Positions 51,901 through 64,000 of a stretch of 64,000 bases of DNA are shown in pieces. The stretch lies in assembly GCF_019578655.1 (NCBI RefSeq), contig NC_063265.1, positions 18,958,285 to 19,022,284 of the forward strand. Reading direction: 5' to 3'. Below the pieces are notes generated by a model that was not told where the DNA came from, ran no database searches, and worked only from the letters and a program-made list of their open reading frames with translations. How positions within the stretch are numbered: the first letter of the stretch is position 1; each line of letters begins with the position of its first letter. The stretch comes from Ricinus communis. Taxonomy: Eukaryota > Streptophyta > Magnoliopsida > Malpighiales > Euphorbiaceae. Position numbers and translations under genes: made by a program.

Positions 51901-54900
51901 ATTCTCAAACTTAAATTAAATTGAGGAATCTAAGACTATTGTCCATTTTTCTCAGCCATATCCTTCTCCCTTTTTACCTTCTTTAATGTTTTAAATCTCA
52001 TCTTCATATCATATTATATTATGTATTTTCTGCCTTCTCTATTTTATTATCACTATTAACTTCTTTTTTTCTATAAACAAATTACATTTTTATTCAAAAT
52101 GCTATGATCTCCCCTTCTTTTTCCATACTCCCTTTTCTCTTTTTTTGTTCTTAATAACCCCAAAAAAAGGTCTTAAGTTCCCTACATTGAATTTCAATAT
52201 TAAGTTCAGAATTAAATTAAATTAAAAATATGATATTTCCTTTTGCTAATTACTCTCATATATATATATTTTCTTTTCAATTTTTAATGAAATATAAATA
52301 ATAGATTGAATAAAAGTTCGAAATAATTTCATTAATATATCAGAATAAATACTATTATACATTTTTTTATTTATGTTTTTAAATAATATTTTAATGATAT
52401 ATAATTTATATTAATTGATATAAATAACTTTAATTGTGTGAATAAAAAGAAATATATTTCTTGTAACAAAAAAAATTATTATTATTATAATTATTATTAT
52501 CATCACAAGATAGATTCTGATATGAGTAGGGCTTGATACGATGGATGTGAAGAAATTCTTTTATACCATAATGGAACAATATTACATTCCACTTTTTAAT
52601 GTTTTCATTTTTAATTTTATATATTATGTATGTAATTTTTACTTTTTTTTTTTCATTATTACCTCCGCATTCTTTTAATTCTTTTGATACTTTTCTTAAT
52701 CTATATTTTTGCCCTTTTCTTCTTAATTAGTTACTTTCTTTTTCGGTTTCTTTTAACTTTTTTTGGCTTCTCCTTCACACTTTCTCTATTCCTTTCTCTC
52801 TTTTTCTTCTTTTTGTTTTTATTAAATCGAGATTATTTTAGATTTCTGATTGTTTTATTTTTTAATATTAAATTTTATTTTATCCTCCCAAATAAAAAGA
52901 ATGATTATATTGAAATTTCTCAAATCTATATATGATTTGTTTTTATTATTTGTACTAAAAAATAAAATAATATGAAATATAAATTTATCTTAGATACCAA
53001 GCATATAAAACTAACACAAACTAGACATAAGCATGTGGACATAGCAGATGATTTATTTGAAATATATTGCATATGCATTTTTTTATATTTACTATATATA
53101 ATTTGTCATTTTCCTATACAGTAAATAAAAAATCATTTAATTATTTTGACCTATAAAAGTAGGGTAACTTAACATAATTCAAACATAAATTCAACATAAA
53201 CAAAATACAAATGAAATCAAAAATCAATGTGAAGAAAAGATAAATCAACATAATATAAATATAAATCAATAAGAAACTAAAGATAAATAAAAAAAATTCA
53301 GCATAATTTTGTAAGAGAAAATAAATCAGCATATCCTTTTAAAAAAATATATATTATCTTTTTTGCATACTACTTTTTAAAATATATTAATTATTTATTT
53401 ACGTACTTTTGTAAAAAGGGGAACAAAATATTTGACAATCCTTAGGATAGTTTCCAAGAAATTTCTTTCTTTCGGATGTAATGATTCCAATTATACCTAA
53501 CAGAAGAAAAGTGATTCCCTCTTTACCAAACAGGCTGTAGAGCAGAATTATTATTATTATTATTATTATTGAATTGAATTTTCTAATAAAAATCGATCTT
53601 AAGCAAAACAAGTAAGAGTCAATTGAGCTTTATTTTTAGAGATATTGGCTTCCTCTCATTTATGAGAAATTGTATTGTAATTAATACGCAAACAAAACAG
53701 TTATCTGTTTATGCACCTTAAGTATATATTTATTTGATTTATGCTGATTTCTTCCTATTTGTATTGGGATTTTAACTCAGATAATTGGATACAATACTTT
53801 TTCTTTTCCAAATAAAAATATGAATTCTTATCAAATTTTAGGATTTGTAGCGAGCAACTGTCCAATTTATGTTTTAGATAATACACTGTGGTGTCTTACA
53901 ATTTAATTTTTTTTTTTTTTTATAAATAATAAATCTAAATTTATGTTATCTATTTACAACTTGAGGTGACTCAAAAGACAAATAATGTTAAGATGAAATA
54001 AAATAAGGTCTTTGCCTTTTTTTAGGAGATATAATTTTATTAGCTTTTATATCAATCACTTTATATCTCTATACTAAATACGTTTTCTAAAGTTAAAATT
54101 TCTCTGAAATTAGCTTGAAATAAATTAAATTTATGGATTTTATTTATGAAATACTCCGTCATTTCCATACTAATTGTGGGTTTTTAGTAGTTCACTTGGA
54201 TTTAATGCATTGAAAACTATGTTGCAAGTAGACTATAATTTAGAACTTTCAAAATAGAAACATGGGTTCAAATTTACAGAATATGATGAGTTAAATGTGA
54301 AGCAAATTAGTCATAGCAGAAAAGTTATTAACTTCTTACCAACTTAGGGCGCAAATAATTTAGAGATGTTTTTCATTTAATCATACAGTTGAGAAGTCAT
54401 TGTTGTGGTAAGTACCTGTGAATTGAATTTTCATTTTTCTTTAATATGAGGTCAAAAAATATAAGTTTTACTTTTTTGAATGAAGTATAAATTATACTTT
54501 TAGATAAGTGGTACGTAGGAAGATGATATAATAATAATAATAATAATAATATAAGAAGAAGAAATAAAATGGAGCAGAGCCCTACAATTGATTGGGTTTC
54601 GAATTAGAAGGCTCACTACTAGTAGACATGGACCACAGTTTCATCATAGTGCTATTTGGCAACTTTTATTTGGAGTCATTTAGATTTAAGAGAGAATGGG
54701 TGGCAACAGTTAACATCTATTTACTTAGTCATCGGAGGCGATTGTGGCAGTTGATATTAATTAATTTTTGTATAACTTTTTTTAAAATTTTTCTTTTATA
54801 AAGATAAAAAAATTTAAAAATGATCCGTTCTTAAAGTAGGAAGTTATTTTTATTATAAAAAAAAGATTTAATATTTTCTTTTTCTTTAACTAGATAAAAT

Positions 54901-56283
54901 TTTCCATTATCCAATCTTTCTAAATGCATCAAATATTATATATATATATGAAAGAAAAAGAAGAAAAAAATTAAAAAATATTGTCTATCAAACAAACGAA
55001 GCTTTACACGTATTGCTTTTCTGATTGAATTTGTGCCTTCTTTCTACTCTATATATAAGTGTCGAGATTTGCATAATACTGCAAGGAAGAAAGGATTACC
55101 CATGTATATATGTTTGATGGTTTACCAAATGATTTTATAACATTTTCTTTAGTAGCCATGGAAAGTAGAGTGAGTTCATTTGAGGTCTCATGGGAAGTAG
55201 GTAGTACTAGTAGGCAAGAATGGTCCCCCTAACCTCAATTAAACGTATACTGTGTATACCTTTTGAAGGTACAAATTATTTAAAGCTTCGCCCTTAGTTG
55301 AATTTGGACCGAACCAACCAAAAACCTCTAATTTAGTTATTTTTGGTGCCTCATTAATCAATCAACAATAATACTCTTTTTGGCACAACTTTTGGGGGCT
55401 ATCCTTTGTGGTTCCTAATAGTAATGGGTGCCAAAATCGCTAATTCATGGGTTTGAGGTACTTTTTGGCTACTGCAAGTAATAAAAGGAGTGTGTGCCCT
55501 TCGTGGCTATTATTATTATTATTATTAAATATAGTTTTGATCAAATTAGTTGCCCACTTCGATAATTAGGAGCATAATTATATATAATACGTATACGTAA
55601 AGAAATAAAAGTTTTGATATGGGTGTTTATTTTTTATATGTAGATATTATATCAATATGTTGTTTTTTTCTTAATTTTTTGAATTATTATTTTTTATTTA
55701 AATTATTACATTAGTATTTCTTAAAATTAAGTGATGACTTTTAATCTTAATAAATATTAACTATTTTTAATATTTAATTATTATTATTAGTTAATAAATT
55801 AACAAAGTTTCTCATTTTATACAACATATTGAGATATTATATATTTATTGAATTGTTATTATATGTATTTAATTTATTGTTAATATTAAAAATTTAAATA
55901 AAGATGTAATTTAGATTGTATGAATAAAAAATATATCATAAGCATATACAAAAATGTAAAGAAATGGTAGATGGATAAATTTACTGATAGGATCTTACTA
56001 TTTTTCAGTTAATTATTAATAATATATAATATTTATAATTTATAATTCATTTAGTACATGTCTAATTCTAGAAATGGTAGTAATAATAGATAATAATTAG
56101 AGAAATAATTTGTATAATTTGTATATGTAAACTTATAGGCATTCACAGTTCATTAAAGAAAAACAAAGAAAATAAGTATGTTCTTATGATACCGTTGAGC
56201 TTATATATAAATTGATAGTTGAAAGAGTTTATCAAATAAGCTAAAAATATTAGCAATTGAAGCTAAATATTAACATATCATCA
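48951..56283. other. Long gene-poor A+T-rich region
   Basis: No gene was recognised in 7.3 kb. Simple repeats are frequent: an ATT run at about 53550-53573, an ATA run at about 54529-54552 and an ATT run at about 55507-55526. A more balanced patch at 51280-51860 carries an inverted repeat (see findings), a TGATCACGTGAATGG block with a CACGTG core, and many GGGCC/GGCCC-like words, but no coding frame of note. The open frame at 52684-52935 is driven by T-rich codons (mostly F and L) and is not credible as a gene. Confidence 0.5.
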
Positions 56284-56325
56284 TAATTTTATAATAATAA
56301 TAATAATAATGACGACGACGACGAT

Positions 56326-56395
<70 letters not shown>

Positions 56396-56415
56396 CGATG
56401 ATAATAATAATAATG
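56284..56415. repeat. ATA/AAT trinucleotide microsatellite with GAC interruption
   Basis: The tract begins with AATAATAATAAT, has an inner GACGACGACGACG stretch, then more than 20 AAT units, and ends AACAACGATGATAATAATAA. The GAC and AAC/GAT units look like point-mutated units that themselves expanded. Confidence 0.95.
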
Positions 56416-59400
56416 CTTTGATTGAATTATATCTAGTACTAATTCAGATTAATATACAATCTTAGAATTATCTATAAATTCTAAGATTGGACGGATGATT
56501 ATAGATTTATAATAGAATTAAAATAAATAAAATTTTAGGTTTATATTTGTATTTATATAAAAAATATTATTACAAATTAAATGAAAATGTCTATCATGCT
56601 AAATTTTAGAATGCATATTATTTTATTTTTTTGAGTGATAAAGAGTCGAATAGTTAATGTAATTATAATTAGAACTATAAATACCATTATAATTATATTT
56701 TAAATAGTATATGGATTAATAAATTAGTTTTTGTTATACAACAATGTTTAATCCAAAATAATAGCATATCAATAATATTTATATTATTATTTGTTAATTA
56801 ATTAATTAATATTTTAAAATAATTTTCATGTTCATTGCATTAAGAAATATTAAAAGACATATTGAAATATATCTAAATTATTATAATTTTTAAAATGTGA
56901 TAAAATAATTAAAAAAATTCAAAAATTATAATATAAATTTTTTTATTAATTTATTTTACAAATTGTTATTTATAATCAATGTAAACCTTGCGATGTGTAG
57001 TAACCAACTTGTAGAGTTTTAATTATTGTGATAAATAATATGATATTATTTCCGCTCGAATTTGTTTCACAAATACTATGAACTTAACTTATTATCAAAC
57101 TATCGATTTAGGTAGTTTGTTTAAATGGATACTTAGCTCGTGATATATAATTATATTATCATAATAATTTTTTGAAAATAATGATATTTATTAAATTAGT
57201 GGTAGAATAGAATGAAGAGAAAGGTTTAGTTAGACTAAGTCTATAAATCAATATATATTTAATTCTTTTTATGAATGACATGATAGATTAAGAATATCTG
57301 TAAACAATTCTTTATTTAAATTAAATTCTTTTTTGAAAAAAGTTATTCAATAAAATAAAATAAACCTCCAACATATTTTTTATTTTTTAAATGTAAAATA
57401 GAAAATAGTTTTAGCTCTCTACATTTTAAGATCCAAATTCACTCTTTATTAAATAAAAATACTCTTTAAAATAAATAAAAAATACTCTAATTTTATTATT
57501 TAAAAAATTATCGGAAAGATGCGCAACTCAAAACATATTCATCAACTAAGTGACTAGGAGTATAATTGCAAACTATGATCTTTTTTTCTCTTTTTTGTGA
57601 GTGTGATGCTTGGAATTTGTTTTTGTTTTCGTTTTAGTGTTAATGGAAATGATAATTCTTTTCATAAACGACACAGCATTGAAATTAAACAATGTGAATT
57701 ATGAATATACCTTTTTGGTAGGTGGGCTGCTTTGTGCAAATAAATTAATTAGATGAGATAAAAAGGATACTACTGTCGCATGAAGACAAGCATTGCAAAT
57801 CAAAAGCCTGACTGCCCTTTTCGTGTTAGTACACTTGTTTGGTTATATAGACAACCCTTCATTTTGTTCTGTTTTTCTTATCTTTTTCTTGTTTTTGGTC
57901 GGTCTAAGATTATTCTCCATGAGTAGGATTAAATATTTGTCTCTTTTATTATATTCTCCAACAATTTGATTTAAGTAACGTTTATCAGATATTAATAATT
58001 TCCTTTTTTTTTTTTCTTTCTGAGTGAAGCTTTTATATATTGTAAGAAATATTTGGTTGTTGTTGGGATACCCAACATCTATGTACTTGGTTTACTATAT
58101 TTCTCATATTAATTAAGCAACTTCACCTATTTATTGAGCTATTAATTAGGTTATCCAACAACTATGGGTGCAAGTGAGTTGAGTTAACTCCAACTTGAAT
58201 TGTAAAATATTCAATTTTGAGTAGTGAATTGAGTCAAATTTTTAATATTTTAATAAATTCAGATAAAATTTAAAGTTTTAAAATTTTAGTAAAATGAAAC
58301 TTAATTTAAAATTATATTCGCACGACCGGATCGATTTAATGAGAAATTATCGCTTAAGTTTGTGTATAGGCCACAATAAATTAAGCAAACTCTATTATTT
58401 AAAACTAATATATAAATCATTTTATTCAGTTGAAACTAGTTGATGGGGTGAGAGTGAAATTTTGTCTTTCTGCTGTCTTACTGATATGGACGGTGATCTG
58501 ATCAAGTTAAGGTGAAAAAGAATTTAACAATTACCAAAAGGAGAGATATATGTAAATGGCTAAGAATTTAACAATTAACAATTGCCATTATTTATTTACC
58601 ATATACGTTATTTGTCACCCAAATTAAAGTGGAATTGCACCCGCTGAAACCTCATTATATTTCTGAGCCATAAAAAAAATATATATATATATTTCATCTT
58701 GTTTCGTAGCATGACAATAATTTTTCGGTTGAGTTCTTATGCAAAGATTCTTAGGTTTATAAAACATATATTAATTTTCATGTGATTTTAGTTAATAATA
58801 AATTATTGAATTTAATAATAATTAAGTGATTTTTTATTCTATTTGCAGAATAATTATATTTTTAGTGTTTAAATTTGTCAATAAATGACAATCAAGTGAT
58901 TGAATTTTTAAAACTAAAAATCGAGTGTCGCAGTTTGTAAAAAAATATATAATAAAGTGGTATTTTTAACAGGTGACTCTTAAATTTTTATAGATATAGA
59001 CGATAGAATAAAAATTGTTGAACACATCAAAAACTAAAGTGAATATTGCCTTAGAGTAAATTTTATTTTATATGACTCTATTTCTCTAACTTTATTAATT
59101 TTTAATTTAGTAGTCATAATCTTTAATCTCCAATTCATGAATCTTAATATTTATTGCTCTATAAAGTTTTAATAATTTGGTAAAAAAATGTTTATATATG
59201 ATAGATAAATTTATTATTTTATTATTTTCACAATATATCTCTACCACATATTTCTTATTTTTATATCATTTAATATAAAAAAATCCGCATCGGTATTTAT
59301 AACATGACACATGCTAAAAACATAAATTTATAATTTTTTATAAATTATCACACTTAATTATTAATTTTAAAAAAATTAACCATTCAAGACAAAAAAAATA

Positions 59401-61845
59401 TAGTAATCACTGTTGTGTTTCCTATAACTGCAAAAAGTTATCTTCAATTAAAAGAATGAAGGTTATTGAGCTTTGGTTTCTCTACAAGAGAGAAACAGCA
59501 ACTTACGGCCCATGGTTCTTCTCTTACCGGTTCAGTTATCCGCTTCTCAATAAAATTGTTTAGGTTCTTCTCAATTTTTTGTAGTCATTTGCAAAAGAAG
59601 TTTAATCATTAATCAATCATGTTTACAATGTAGCAGTTTTTTTACTAATTAATAGTTCCTGAAATGCTGATTTGCTTTTCATTTCATTGTATTGGCTTTC
59701 TTTTCTTTTATAATTTGGAACCAAAGTAACTGCAAACTTAAGAATTAATGCACAATAAAACTAATTATAACCATAATCACCAGTAGCCTACTTCTTTTTA
59801 TTCAAAAAAAATAAGGTAAGATAAGGACCGGGACATTCTTTCTTGGCTGGAAAATATGACAGGTCCAAAAGTTTAATTAAGGTAAGCAAATAAAATATAA
59901 AAAATAGATCTCACCGTTTTTTAAAAAAGGATATAAAAAATATATAAAAGATAATATTATTTTTGTAGGAATGAAAAAAAATGATAAATACAAAAATGTA
60001 ACATATGGTCTTATTATTTCATAATTTTTAGTATATGTATTATTTTTTTAATAAGAAGAGATATGCGATTATAAATTGTAATAAAAAATAGATCTCATCG
60101 TTAAAATAATTTAATTTATTAAAATTTAATTATATTATTTCAATCAATTACTATTATTATGTTGTTCGTGTTTAATAATGTGAATTTATAGCTTAATAAA
60201 TTATAGTCTTATTATTCATTGTCAAATCGTAGTTTAAGAAATTATTAATCCGATGAAATCAATTTGATGGTTCCATAATAATGTTTTAAGTTGTCGAGTT
60301 CTAACTCATATTGTAAAATAGAAATAATATAATAAATAATAATTGATTAGAGTAAAAAAATAAATTTTTATAAATTAGTGTTTTTAATAATAAAATATTT
60401 TTATTGTCATAATTTTAAACTTTAGGTCTCTTATTTATCTAAGAAATATATAATATTTTTTTTATAATTATCCAATAAAAAAATGAAAAGTTATAAATAG
60501 TAAAAGAAAAGTTAGACAGACAGCTATAAAAAGTTGTGGCTACCCTAGCCACCTTTGATTCAGCTATTGGACTGATAAACACCAATTATAAATTTGGACA
60601 AAATTTATTATTTAACTCGAGTGAAATATATATATATATTTTTTAAAATTTTAATTATTTAGTCATATTTGATATTTTAATATTTGATATAATTTAATAA
60701 ATATACAAATTATGTTTTTGTAATATTTTAGAATTTTTTGATATGCAATTTCATTTAAATTTTATAATTTTAATTTATTATTTTGAATGAAGGACTTTTA
60801 AATTTATTTTATAAGAATTTTATATAATTTATTGAGTTTTTATATTCTTATATCTAAGGACTACCCATAAAATAAAACTGAAGAATTCAGTTGATAATGC
60901 ATAGGGCCATATAAATTTGTATAAACTTGAATATGAAAGTGGTGTATGAATAACTTTGAATCATTTTCAGTCAAGTAATTTTTTAAAGATTCTCATATTG
61001 ATAAGGGCTTTTATGAGCTAATTCTAGAAATAGAAATATTTTAAGAGTTACTTATGGGGTGAGAAGGACTTGCCTTTTTATGAGATCCGGAAAATTGAAT
61101 CTATCTTTTATTTGAGTAAAAGGAAACTATACATATATAGAAATTAAGTTAATAATATTGTTTCTATATGAAATAACGTTTCTTTTCAAAGTAATTAGTT
61201 ATTAGTGAAGATAATATGGCTACAATTAGGCCAAATGGTCAAAAAAGCATGTTTACCATTTGGAGTCATTTTGACTAATTGTCAATACCCTATTTTAATA
61301 TTTTCAACTAGTTTTGATCAATTTAAAATTTCAGTTAATATAAATAAAGTAATGATACATAACGTTTCAATTTTTTATCTGACCTACTATATAATATTTT
61401 ACTAAATTGTGATTTTGAAGTTAAAAATAATTTAATAAAATTACAGTTTAATTATAAATTAAGTCATAAATTTTGTATTCTTTTAATAATTTTATCCAAT
61501 TGCTTTAAATTTTTAAAATAAGTATTTTTTTTTTATTTTATCTTGAAATATTTTTTTATGATAATTTTTAAAATTTTAAGATAATAAAAAAATATGTAAC
61601 GTCGATTACGCTTACTAAAAGAATAACAATTATGAATCAGTTAAAATAGTTTATTTTAGATTTAATGATGTGACCATTAAAAATATCATATGGATAAATT
61701 CTATTATATATTTGTACATTTAAATATAACAAATTTTTTATTAACTCACTAATTTATTTGTTAGTAAATAAAATTGATTTGTTATGTCATTTTTTTTATT
61801 ATAAATTTTTTATGTATTTTTACAATAAATTAAAAAGGTTTTGAC
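56416..61845. other. Gene-poor A+T-rich region
   Basis: No gene was recognised in 5.4 kb. Parts resemble degraded transposon DNA: for example 58161-58260 with GTGCAAGTGAGTTGAGTTAA, and an inverted repeat TGTTGGGATACCCAACA at about 58060. A 59-base inverted repeat at 61223-61281 is described in the findings. The frame at 61205-61405 overlaps that repeat and has no protein features. Confidence 0.45.
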
Positions 61846-61920
61846 GTGTCTTCTTTCCTTTTCTCGTCCATCCTCTTCTTCTTCGTTTTCCATTTCCCTT
61901 CGTTCCTAGAAAAACTGAAA

Positions 61921-62058
61921 ATGGATAAACACACAGAGAAACTTCTGAACAAAATTTTGAGACTATGCATAACAATATCAACGATCACAGCAACATGCGT
62001 AGCACCAAATATAGAAGCTCAAATCGAATCCGTTCAAAATAAATTCAAGAAAAAATAA
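61921..62058 (+). CDS. Possible small open reading frame (45 aa), unrecognised
   Basis: An ATG in good context (GAAAATGGA) opens a 45-codon frame ending in TAA. The product is basic (MDKHTEKLLNK at the start, KFKKK at the end) with a central stretch of mixed hydrophobic residues. The base composition here is more balanced than in the surroundings, and a CT-rich tract precedes it, like a leader. The family is not recognised. A longer reading from 61846 begins without a better start. It could be a real small protein, the first exon of a gene, or chance. Confidence 0.2.
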   Translation: MDKHTEKLLNKILRLCITISTITATCVAPNIEAQIESVQNKFKKK

Positions 62059-62151
62059 AACCAAAGATAAGCTTAAACAACCATCATTATCAAAGATTTC
62101 AAAGCGAACAGTAAAAAGCCGAGCCATAGGCATCGCTCTAGAAGCAGAAGC

Positions 62152-62154
<3 letters not shown>

Positions 62155-62182
<28 letters not shown>
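62155..62182. repeat. GA dinucleotide microsatellite
   Basis: About 13 GA units follow the small open frame. They are followed by GGAGGAGCAGAAAGC. GA/CT runs like this are frequent in plant 5' leaders, which keeps open the idea of a transcription unit at 61.85-62.35 kb on either strand. Confidence 0.9.
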
Positions 62183-62185
<3 letters not shown>

Positions 62186-64000
62186 GGAGCAGAAAGCAAA
62201 AGTCGAAACCGGAGATAACATATCCTACTTTTCATTTAATTTCTGTTTGGCTAATCTATTATTTTATTTGCTCTATGGGTTCTTTAATTTCAATGATTTT
62301 ATGAATTGGGTGTGTTTTGTTTTAGCTGATTCTATGGGTGCAAAAAAAGATAAAAAAATCTAGAGTATTTATTTTATGGGTGGTTCATCGATATAGTTAA
62401 TAGTTGGTGACCCTTAATTGGTAACCGGTAAACTAAATAGTTTAATAAAATTTCATTAGTTGTGCTGTTAATCCGATAGATGACTATTAAAAATATAAGT
62501 TATATTTAAATATAATTTATTCTATAATATTATTTTTAAAATATAAGTTAATAAAATAGCTTATAATAAAAAATATTATAATTAATTATATTTTATATAA
62601 TTATATTTATTATTAAAAATATTTATAAAAATAATTTTATTACGAAATTAAAGTTTTAACTCCAATAATAAAAAATCTAATTTTAAATATTATAATTATA
62701 AATATCATAATTATTTAACTATTACATATAATTTCAAAATAATAATATTTATTATAATTTATAAAAAATTAATTATATGAAATTAATTATTAATAATAAA
62801 GATAAAATTATCTAAATAAAAAATAAATCAGCTTAATTATTAATAATAAGGATTATATTGTTTAAATAAATAAAAAATAAATCAATTTATAAGAAAAAGT
62901 TTTAAATAAAATTGATAGAATCAATATCTGATCTGATGTAGACTAGATCTATAACCAATCAACATGATTGTGTTAAGTAGGTTTTACGCAGTGTTGCTTA
63001 ATAATACTTGTTTCTCTAGGCAATGGTTAATTTGATGCCTTTTTAATAATGTAATGTTGCTTAATAATATTTGTTTCTCTAGGCAGTGGTTAATTTCATG
63101 CCTTTCTAATAATGTAAAGACTTAAGTTTATTTTTTTTCACTTTGAAATGCAAAATTATTATTTAAATTTTTATATTTGAGTTTTAAATGTGAGTTTTTC
63201 TCAATTCACAATGTGTCAAATTTATTTATGTTGTATTTAGTTGAAATTTATTAAAAATCTATTTTATTTAAAAAAAAAGACACGAGAAAAAAAGTTAAAA
63301 GATATTAAAATTAAAAACATATATCTTAATATTATAAAATATATTTACTTGTGTATATAAAATTTATTTAAAAATTTTATTCACTTTATTTGCATTTAAT
63401 TTAATGATAACTAATTCTATAAATTTGACAATGTAAAATTCTAATTAACTTTAAATTCAATTAGAATATGTAAACTTTAAATTTATAATTTTTTTTTTAG
63501 ATTTTAACTAAACAGAACAAATTTTTTAATACAAATAAGTTCTAGTATTTTATACGCTATTCATCCATATAAAGAAAAATTTACCATTTTTGTTTTAATG
63601 AAATATAACATTTCAAGAAAGTATTATTATTTCTGCATTTATAGAATTGTGTTTGAATTTGTTACTGTATTCAGAGCAGTGGCTGCATCATCTAGAAGTA
63701 GAATTTTCAGTGGTTTCATGACTCTTGCATGAGCACCTTGCAACAACGTTGTCATTCTCCAGCCACCGGCAGTAGTATCGCCTCTCTCCTTCTGCAACTG
63801 CAGCACTACTCGATTTTAATGAGGGATCTCCAACGATTGATGTCTGTGCTAATCTTGAGATCGAATAATTTGAGATTATACTTTATTAATTTTTGGGATT
63901 ATATTTTAACGAGGAATCTTTAATGATTGATGTTTAATTATAAAGGAATAAGGTTCAAATTGCCCCTCAAACTTCTATGAAAAGATTAAATCACTCATTT
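62183..64000. other. Right-end intergenic region
   Basis: No gene was recognised. The stretch is very A+T-rich, except for a more balanced patch at 63660-63860 (ATTCTCCAGCCACCGGCAG, CTGCAACTGCAGCAC) whose short open frame (63729-63923) has no known features. A 63-bp tandem duplication is listed separately. Confidence 0.45.
62992..63117 (+). repeat. 63-bp tandem duplication
   Basis: Unit 1 (62992-63054) and unit 2 (63055-63117) both begin TGTTGCTTAATAATA and end TAATAATGTAA. They differ at four positions (C/T, A/G, G/C, T/C). The join is seamless, so this is a recent head-to-tail duplication. Confidence 0.95.

Noticed and set aside
52684..52935. 83-codon plus-strand frame rich in F and L
   Set aside because: It is a T-rich tract translated as phenylalanine and leucine, with no start context or protein pattern.
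58059..58077. TGTTGGGATACCCAACA as the edges of a copia LTR
   Set aside because: The TGTTGG and CCAACA parts are adjacent with no LTR body between them. It is only a short palindrome.
1..64000. Conserved plant microRNA precursors, tRNAs, U-snRNAs and CRISPR arrays
   Set aside because: Both strands were read for the commonest conserved microRNAs (for example miR156, 159, 160, 164, 166-169, 171, 172, 319, 390-399) and for tRNA boxes. None was found, and no spaced repeat array of CRISPR type exists. A covariance search would be more sensitive.

Overview
The window is nuclear DNA of a flowering plant, almost certainly a eudicot. It is strongly A+T-rich, has widely spaced genes with GT-AG introns, and every gene recognised has a plant-type product. 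The protein sequences suggest a rosid, possibly Malpighiales, but that is a weak inference. Nothing bacterial, viral or organellar was seen.

Seven protein-coding genes can be supported. From left to right they are: (1) the 5' end of a cytochrome P450 (CYP71 clan, CYP93/CYP712-like), minus strand, cut by the window edge at base 1; (2) a UVI4/OSD1 (POLYCHOME)-like APC/C inhibitor, minus, 2 exons, 250 aa; (3) a RABA4d-like small GTPase, minus, 2 exons, 223 aa; (4) a bHLH transcription factor of the FBH/bHLH122-bHLH130 group, minus, 6 exons, 379 aa; (5) an LRR receptor-like pseudokinase resembling Arabidopsis At1g67510, minus, 2 exons, 654 aa; (6) an OTU-domain cysteine protease resembling Arabidopsis At3g57810, minus, 5 coding exons plus a probable 5' leader exon, 343 aa; (7) a cornichon-family ER cargo receptor, plus strand, 4 exons, 142 aa. 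For all six complete genes, every splice site is GT-AG and the joined exons keep frame from ATG to stop. The gene models were built by hand from the sequence.

The rest is intergenic. At 1.06-1.79 kb, 3.63-4.19 kb and 21.7-24.15 kb there are five related copies of a very A+T-rich dispersed repeat. The best-preserved end looks like a degraded Helitron 3' end. From 39.36 to 43.25 kb, a pair of 19-base terminal inverted repeats sits inside TA microsatellites. It encloses a 2.69-kb solo LTR of Ty3/gypsy chromovirus (Tekay/Del) type. From 47.25 kb to the right edge (16.7 kb) no convincing gene was found, only microsatellites, short inverted repeats, a 63-bp tandem duplication, a G+C-richer patch and one weak small ORF.

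The genes do not form a cluster or pathway. They are ordinary, independently transcribed plant genes: cell-cycle control, vesicle traffic, transcription, receptor-like signalling, deubiquitination and ER export. No previously undescribed multi-gene system was found. The most interesting points are the nested transposon structure, the repeat family, the receptor pseudokinase, and several unexplained inverted repeats.
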